This document shows positions 5,048-8,877 of a stretch of 8,877 nucleotides of DNA, one piece after another. The notes under the pieces are model-generated. The model did not search any database. It saw only the letters and a list, made by a program, of their open reading frames with translations, and was not told the DNA's origin. The first letter of the stretch is position 1, and each line of letters starts with the position of its first letter. The position numbers were made by a program, and so were the translations under genes. The DNA is from Clostridiales bacterium (GTDB taxonomy: Bacteria > Bacillota_A > Clostridia > Oscillospirales > Oscillospiraceae), in contig JALFGI010000250.1 of the NCBI GenBank assembly GCA_022777455.1, forward strand, positions 1 to 8,877, read 5' to 3'.

Positions 5048-6835
5048 TTAGACAGTTGGGGAAAGCGGGACCTTCTCCGCCTCCTTTGCCGCCCGCTGTG
5101 CCTCCCTCACCCGGCGCATACGCAGCTTGTTTTGCTCCCGTTCCCGGTTCCGCGCCGCCAACGCCTTTTGTGCTTTTGCTTCTTCCACGGCGGTCAGAAT
5201 GACCTCCGGCTTAGGCGGAACGAAACAGCCGATGAAGTTGAAATATACATCAACCTTCTGCCGTCTGTCCCCGGTGGATTTGTCGGCCTCATGGACAACG
5301 ACTTTCTCTATAAACTCGTTGAGCATGGGGGCGGTCAGTTCGTCAAAGTTGGTGTATCGCCGCACAAGGGAAACAAACCTCTGCGCCCTCATGCCGTCCT
5401 CGGCCTGGGCGGTGATGCCCTCTTTCAGTTCCGCTGCCTCCTGCTCCAATGCGTTCTGCTCAGTGTCGTACTCCACCAGCAGACGGTTGAAATGCTTGTC
5501 GGGTATCTTCCCGGTGGCGTTCCCCTCATACAGTTTCCTGATTAACTCGTCAAGTTCGGCAATTCGCTTCTCCACCTGACGGAGCCGCTTCTTCTGCTCC
5601 CTGGCGGTCTGCTCTTGCCCCGCGCTGGCGGCGTCCCGCACGATGCGGATAAACTCTTTCTCGTCCTCCCGGACGTAGGCGCTCACCTCACGGATCGCCG
5701 TCAGTATCAGCTTCTCAATAGTGGAAGTTTTGATATAATGGATGGTACAGTCACGGGTCAACTGACGGTAATTCCCGCAGATATAGTAATCATCAGCGTC
5801 ATAGACCTTCTTCTTGCTGGGGGATGGCTGATGGTGGGTCAGCTTGTGTCCGCAGTCGGCGCAGTAGAGAAGCCCGGTCAGCGGATTGGCGGGGCGGTCT
5901 GGATAGCTGGGCTTGCGGATGGTTTTCTTCAGACGGTGGGCGAGCTGCCACGTTTCCTCGTCCACGATGGCCTCATGGGTGTCGCGGAAAATCATCAATT
6001 CCTCCGGCTTGGCCTTGCGCCGTTTCTTGGTCTTGTAGTTCTCGCAGATGGTCTTGCCTAACACGGTATGCCCCATGTACTCCTGCTTTTCCAGAATGTA
6101 GCCAACTGCCGTACTTGACCAAAGGCAGGGGTCATGAAAGCCCTTGCTGTGGTCGTTCTCCGGGTTGTGCAGCTTGGCATAGGCGGAGGGTATCAGCACC
6201 TTGTCAGCAGTCAGAGCGTCCGCTATGCCCTTCACGCCGTAGCCGTCAATCACCATCTGGAAGATGCGTCGGACAACGGCAGCAGCTTCTTCATCCACAA
6301 TCAGGTGTTGTTTGTCCTGCGGGTCGCGGCGGTAGCCGTAGGGGACGCTGGGGGACACGCGCTTGCCGTCCTGCATCCTGGCCTTGAAAATGGCTTGTAT
6401 CTTCCGGCTGGAATCGCGGGCGTAAAATTCGTTCATAATGTTCAAAAACGGGGTGAAATCGTTATCCCCCTGCTTGTCGCTGTCGATACCATTGTTGACA
6501 GCGATGAAGCGCACACCCTTGTCTCTGAACATGACATCGGTGTAAAAGCCGACCTTGAGATAGTCCCGCCCGAAGCGGCTCATGTCCTTGACGATGATCG
6601 TTGCCACGTTCCCGGCCTCCACCTCGGCAATCATGGCCTTGAAGCCCTCTCGGTCAAAGGTCGTGCCGCTCACTCCATCATCGGTGAAGTGGCGGACATT
6701 GGTGAAGCTATTCCGCTTGGCATAGTCCTCCAAAAATGCCTGCTGATTCAGAATGGAGTTGCTGGGGCCTTGTAACTCATCGTCACGGCTCAAACGCTCG
6801 TATAATGCTGTAATTTTGGCGATATTGTGTGCCAT
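5048..6835 (-). CDS. Large serine recombinase (TnpX-like) of the IME
   Basis: The 595-residue site-specific recombinase should catalyse excision to a circle and integration. The resolvase domain (about 1-150) has YERLSRDDE with the nucleophile Ser16 and Arg14, plus KDMSRFGRDYLKVG (83-96). The recombinase domain (about 160-300) contains PYGYRRDP. A zinc ribbon has Cys325-x-x-Cys328 with Cys353 and Cys363. A coiled coil (about 405-480) precedes a DUF4368-type segment (APMLNEFIEKVVVHE, VDVYFNFIGCF) and a basic C-terminus. Domain order and length fit Tn4451 TnpX-type enzymes. The ATG at 6835 is preceded by GGGAGGTGA and is only about 50 bp from the element end. The stop codon of the virD4 fusion frame ends 4 nt before it, which would couple the two. 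There is no room for a full promoter inside the element, so expression should come from virD4 readthrough or the circle junction. Confidence 0.95.
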   Translation of the reverse strand: MAHNIAKITALYERLSRDDELQGPSNSILNQQAFLEDYAKRNSFTNVRHFTDDGVSGTTFDREGFKAMIAEVEAGNVATIIVKDMSRFGRDYLKVGFYTDVMFRDKGVRFIAVNNGIDSDKQGDNDFTPFLNIMNEFYARDSSRKIQAIFKARMQDGKRVSPSVPYGYRRDPQDKQHLIVDEEAAAVVRRIFQMVIDGYGVKGIADALTADKVLIPSAYAKLHNPENDHSKGFHDPCLWSSTAVGYILEKQEYMGHTVLGKTICENYKTKKRRKAKPEELMIFRDTHEAIVDEETWQLAHRLKKTIRKPSYPDRPANPLTGLLYCADCGHKLTHHQPSPSKKKVYDADDYYICGNYRQLTRDCTIHYIKTSTIEKLILTAIREVSAYVREDEKEFIRIVRDAASAGQEQTAREQKKRLRQVEKRIAELDELIRKLYEGNATGKIPDKHFNRLLVEYDTEQNALEQEAAELKEGITAQAEDGMRAQRFVSLVRRYTNFDELTAPMLNEFIEKVVVHEADKSTGDRRQKVDVYFNFIGCFVPPKPEVILTAVEEAKAQKALAARNREREQNKLRMRRVREAQRAAKEAEKVPLSPTV

Positions 6836-6864
6836 ATCGTCACCTCCCGAAAGTGTGCGGATTT

Positions 6865-6896
6865 CTCCGTCCTTGAGATATTATCCCTTTGGGATC
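6865..6896. other. Right boundary of the IME (attachment site, virD4 5' side)
   Basis: On the minus strand virD4 reads GAT-CCC-AAA (D-P-K), then GG (6887-6886), then element sequence GATAATATC. AAAGGG here also occurs at the left boundary. TCAAGGACGGAG (6876-6865, minus) is the partner of the imperfect inverted repeat at 802-813. Joining AAA-GG from this side to CAGC from the left side gives DPKGSIV in frame, supporting GG as the crossover dinucleotide. Confidence 0.75.
6878..6883 (-). promoter_or_regulatory. -10 box half of the circle-junction promoter
   Basis: TAATAT lies 2 nt inside the proposed GG core, directed into the recombinase 43 bp before its ATG. In the circle it would follow the TTGACA of 805-800 at a 17-bp spacing. 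When integrated, the nearest -35-like element upstream in virD4 is TTGTCA at a 15-bp spacing, a poorer arrangement. An overlapping GATAAT fits the -10 consensus better but would have only 15 bp of spacing. Confidence 0.5.
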
Positions 6897-7427
6897 AGTG
6901 ACAACAAAGCTGACAGGGTACTTCTTGGAGGTACACTGCATCAGGTTGGGCTTGAGCCAGAATCGGGTTTTGCCGGAACCGGAGCCGCCGATGATAAGGA
7001 CATTCTTATTCCTGGCGGTCTTGGGATCGGCAGGACGGTTGTTCATGGTCAGGCTCTCTGTCTGTGTGAGGATGATGTTGTTTTCAAACACCGGGTCAAC
7101 ATAGGGTCGGATGTCCTCCGCTGTGCCCCACCGGGCGGAGCCGTATTCCATGTTCTTGCGGAATTTTTTGGCATTTTTGCCCTTCACATAGACACCCAGC
7201 CGCATGGCTGCGGCGATGGCAACACCGACGCAGAGATCCACCGGGTGGAAGCTGGGAAGCGCTGTGGCAAAGGCGGCGGACAGTCCCTCCATGAAGTGCA
7301 GGAACTTCCCGGCAAAATCAGAACCGGGAGCCAGCCGTGCCGCCTGCCCCAGCTTGGTGGCAAACAAAGCGATGGCTGCATACGGGATGTTGGGCAGAAG
7401 GATTTTCTTCCAGTTTACCTGCTTCAC
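6885..7427 (-). pseudogene. virD4: VirD4/TraG type IV coupling protein, N-terminal part (interrupted by the IME)
   Basis: These are the first 181 codons of the coupling protein whose remainder is at 1-783. Two hydrophobic stretches (about 11-26 and 62-80) are probable membrane segments that anchor the ATPase. KKFRKNMEYGSARWGTAEDI (91-110) is typical of the family, and the Walker A motif GGSGSGKT spans residues 147-154. The frame is broken after TDPKG by the IME and continues with 14 element-encoded residues to a TGA at 6842-6840, just before the recombinase start. The start is GTG (7427), overlapping the TGA of the pcfB gene as GTGA, so the two are translationally coupled. A truncated product would have Walker A and membrane anchors but no Walker B region. 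Precise excision should restore the gene. Confidence 0.93.
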
Positions 7428-7873
7428 CGTTCCAGCTCCTTCTTCCTAGTCCGATCCACTACAGCAGACTGGATAAGGGATTTGAATTTTTCCAGTTTGG
7501 CAAGCACAGAGGGCCGGGATTTCTTATTCACAATCTGCTCCGTGTACTCCTTGAAAGCAGCGGTCATGGCATCGGCATCCTGACCTTTGAAGAAAATCAG
7601 GTAACGATCCTGTCCTTTTGCCTTGAAAGGAGCAAAGTCAATGCCATACTTCCGGGCAATGCGGTTGAAGGAACCGATATTCTGGTCTGTGACCTCCACA
7701 CTCTGCAGGCCCCGGTTCTGGGCGGCGAGTTTTTTGACGGTCATTTTCCCGTGGGGCTGCTTCTTCTGATGCTTGGTTTTGATCTGAGCGAGGAATTTGC
7801 CCAGCACCTTCCGCAGCTCCTGCTCTGTCAGCTTTGTGCAGTTGATGACGAGGGTAAATACCCTCTGTTCCAC
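7424..7873 (-). CDS. pcfB: PcfB family (DUF3801) conjugation protein
   Basis: The product has about 149 residues as called. It is a cytosolic conjugation accessory protein encoded just before virD4 in Firmicutes ICEs, related to PcfB of pCF10, which helps bring the relaxosome to the coupling protein. Motifs include EQRVFTLVINCTKLTEQELR, a basic Lys/Gln-rich stretch, a central SVEVTDQNIGSFNRIARKYG, FKAKGQDRYLIFFKGQDADA and a basic C-terminus. The start is uncertain. GTG at 7873 lacks a well-spaced ribosome site, while AAAGGAG at 7902-7896 is well placed for the codon four positions upstream (7885-7883), which is ATA. Homologues as I recall begin with MQEEVEQR, and here that position reads ATA-CAG-GAA-GAA-GTG. 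The gene may thus use an ATA start, start at GTG, or be weakened. Its stop overlaps the virD4 start. Confidence 0.85.
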   Translation of the reverse strand: MEQRVFTLVINCTKLTEQELRKVLGKFLAQIKTKHQKKQPHGKMTVKKLAAQNRGLQSVEVTDQNIGSFNRIARKYGIDFAPFKAKGQDRYLIFFKGQDADAMTAAFKEYTEQIVNKKSRPSVLAKLEKFKSLIQSAVVDRTRKKELER

Positions 7874-8004
7874 TTCTTCCTGTATGGGGCATCATCTCCT
7901 TTCTGTGGATTTGCAGGGAATGGTAATTTACTAGGGCGGGACTACCAGCCGATGGATAATCTTGAAATCTGTCACGATATTCCTTTCTCCCGGTGTCCGG
8001 GCAT

Positions 8005-8030
8005 GAAAAAAGCAGCTCAAAACGAGCTGC
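8005..8030 (-). terminator. Factor-independent terminator after the DUF6017 gene
   Basis: GCAGCTC (8030-8024, minus) and GAGCTGC (8018-8012) form a 7-bp stem with a 5-nt loop, followed by six T residues. It overlaps the stop codon of the upstream gene (8019-8017). It separates the replication-type gene from pcfB-virD4, so the latter should have its own promoter or rely on readthrough. I did not find a convincing promoter in 7886-8004. Confidence 0.85.
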
Positions 8031-8877
8031 CGAAATCGTAATTTGCCTGCATGGTGTAGTAGCTGTCCAGGGTGGAAACAGCATTGAACAGCGCCGCCAG
8101 AAGGTAGGCTTTTGTATTTCGCACCTGAGTGCGATTATCCTGGATGCCGTCGCATACCCGCTCAATGTGCATGGCGTTGATTTTGGAGAACCGATCCTGG
8201 ACATAGGCGGTTGCGTATTCCGAATCCCTGCCAATACGAATCGTAGGACTGCGATTCATGGCAACCTCCAGCATGATTTCCACAAGTTCATCGAGCTGCT
8301 CTCGACTGTACCGCTCCAACATAATCTCATACTCAATCTGCTCTCTGATCTTTTCTCTTTCTGTCCTTCCGTCTGTCAGCGGAGCCTGTCTGGTTGACGG
8401 TACTGCTTCCGCAGAAGGAAAGAATGAATCTGTATTTGATAGATCAGTATTTAATTTTTCTGTAATTGATTCTTGTATATTTAATTGGGCGGGATTTTCC
8501 TGTTCAGGTTCCTCCTGTTCAGGAATATCCAAAACAGGATTACCCAAAACTGGTTTCTCCAAAACTGGATTATCCCGTTTAGGTGCTGTTCCTGACTTGG
8601 GAGGATTCTCGGTGGAATCTGGACGAACCGGCTTTTCCAGGATTGTGTACTCCACCTCGGTCAGATGCCCCAGTTCGTTGCGGAGCCGCCTGCGCTGGAC
8701 ATATCCGGCGTTCTCCAATTCTTTGACGGTGGAGCAGATGCTGTCCACCCCGTCCTTGCAGATGCAGGCAAGCCCCTTGGTGGTGTAGTCCCAGCCCTCC
8801 GGCAGAGAGAGCATCAGGGACAGCAGCCCCTTGGCTTTGAGGGAGAGGGATGTATCCCGCAGATGGTAATTTGCCAT
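8017..8877 (-). CDS. Winged-helix protein with C-terminal DUF6017 (ICE replication-type), N-terminally incomplete
   Basis: 286 residues lie in the window and the frame is open to the edge. A Met falls exactly at the edge, but homologues usually have a short extension before the ANYHLRDTSLSLKAKGLL segment, so the true start is probably outside. Residues 6-65 form a winged-helix domain of the DnaD/replication-initiator kind (LSLKAKGLLSLMLSLPEGW, then STVKELENAGYVQRRR). Residues 80-175 are a low-complexity linker with a 5-residue repeat. Residues 185-286 match DUF6017 (YSREQLDELVEIMLEV, PTIRIG, VQDRFSKINAMHIERV, NTKAYLLAALFNA, LDSYY). Such proteins lie near the replication and transfer genes of Tn1549/CTn-type ICEs. 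A role in ICE replication or its control is inferred from context. A terminator overlaps the stop codon. Confidence 0.85.
   Translation of the reverse strand: MANYHLRDTSLSLKAKGLLSLMLSLPEGWDYTTKGLACICKDGVDSICSTVKELENAGYVQRRRLRNELGHLTEVEYTILEKPVRPDSTENPPKSGTAPKRDNPVLEKPVLGNPVLDIPEQEEPEQENPAQLNIQESITEKLNTDLSNTDSFFPSAEAVPSTRQAPLTDGRTEREKIREQIEYEIMLERYSREQLDELVEIMLEVAMNRSPTIRIGRDSEYATAYVQDRFSKINAMHIERVCDGIQDNRTQVRNTKAYLLAALFNAVSTLDSYYTMQANYDFGSSF
8479..8568 (-). repeat. Six tandem 15-bp units encoding P-x-x-x-x pentapeptides
   Basis: Inside the DUF6017 gene, residues 104-133 read as six consecutive five-residue units: PVLEK, PVLGN, PVLDI, PEQEE, PEQEN, PAQLN. At DNA level the first three units are clearly similar (CAAAACNGG-type repeats on the plus strand), and the later ones have diverged. 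The segment is part of the flexible linker between the two domains and could vary in copy number between related ICEs. Confidence 0.75.

Larger units (their letters stand above)
787..6887. mobile_element. Tn4451-like integrative mobilizable element inserted in virD4
   Basis: The virD4 reading frame stops matching at 6885 and resumes at 783, and everything between is foreign to it. The inserted block is about 6101 bp. It starts with a large serine recombinase just inside one end and finishes with a TnpW-like gene just inside the other, as expected of Tn4451-type elements. It carries a DUF3847 protein plus MobQ relaxase, a candidate oriT, and an arsR-permease-thioredoxin cargo operon on the opposite strand. 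It has no coupling protein or type IV secretion genes, so it should need a helper for transfer. AAAGGG occurs at both boundaries, and TCAAGGA-containing imperfect inverted repeats lie inside each end. Confidence 0.9.
1..8877. mobile_element. Segment of a Tn1549/CTn-type integrative conjugative element carrying a nested IME
   Basis: Outside the nested element, every gene belongs to the conserved block of Firmicutes ICEs: a winged-helix/DUF6017 protein, a PcfB/DUF3801 protein and a VirD4/TraG coupling protein, all on the minus strand and in that order. Neither end of the ICE lies in the window. The assignment rests on family recognition from the translated sequences and on gene order. I cannot tell whether the ICE is otherwise intact. 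Confidence 0.75.

Noticed and set aside
6134..7583. Long plus-strand open frames (6134-6775 and 6753-7583)
   Set aside because: They are antisense to the recombinase, virD4 and pcfB genes. The second crosses the insertion boundary, which no ancestral gene could do.
7931..7975. A 14-codon GTG-started reading frame after AAAGGAA, upstream of pcfB
   Set aside because: It is very short, with no conservation that I can judge. It may be a chance frame or a leader, and the support is too weak to annotate.
7989..8001. Small palindrome CCCGG-TGT-CCGGG near the DUF6017 terminator
   Set aside because: The stem is only five pairs and has no T-run or promoter context; the neighbouring terminator explains the region better.

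Overview
The window looks like mobile DNA from a gut-type Firmicute of the Clostridia. This is inferred from the gene families, the strong AGGAGG-type ribosome sites and the TTG/GTG starts; there is no rRNA or housekeeping gene to fix the taxon. Two mobile elements are nested. The outer one is a Tn1549/CTn-type integrative conjugative element (ICE). Read on the minus strand it shows a winged-helix/DUF6017 replication-type protein (8877-8017, cut by the window edge), a terminator, a PcfB/DUF3801 protein (7873-7424), and the VirD4/TraG coupling-protein gene, which overlaps pcfB by its start codon.

The virD4 gene is split. Its first 181 codons lie at 7427-6885 and the remainder at 783-1, continuing off the left edge. 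Between them sits a complete integrative mobilizable element (IME) of about 6.1 kb (about 787-6887). It is related in plan to Tn4451-type elements: a large serine recombinase with a zinc ribbon and DUF4368 at one end (6835-5048, minus), a TnpW-like small protein at the other end (1099-833, minus), and a mobilization pair of DUF3847 protein plus MobQ-type MobA/MobL relaxase (2940-1180, minus). The cargo is a plus-strand metalloid-type operon: arsR, a PF03773 permease of the ArsP/SO_0444 class, and a thioredoxin-fold protein (3063-4832). The insertion lies in the conserved DPKG codons of virD4. A GG dinucleotide crossover would restore the virD4 frame exactly on excision.

Three non-coding signals stand out. 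(1) The two element ends carry halves of a promoter: TTGACA at the left end and TAATAT at the right end. In the excised circle they would lie 17 bp apart and point at the recombinase. (2) Beyond the cargo (4834-5031) is a run of five hairpins. The last is followed by AAGTGCG/CCCT, which matches the R1162/RSF1010 (MOBQ) oriT nick core as I remember it, so this is very probably the element's oriT. Four of the five hairpins have C(GNA)G loops on the strand predicted to be transferred. (3) ArsR-type operators (ATCAAA-N4-TTTGAT) lie just after the arsR promoter and again before the permease, behind a terminator-like hairpin.

Working model: the IME rides the ICE by interrupting its coupling-protein gene. 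The virD4 fragment reads into, and stops 4 nt before, the recombinase start, so host-element expression may feed excision. Once circular, the junction promoter would boost the recombinase, and the MobQ relaxase would act at the oriT for transfer by a helper system. The cargo probably confers metalloid or metal efflux under ArsR control.
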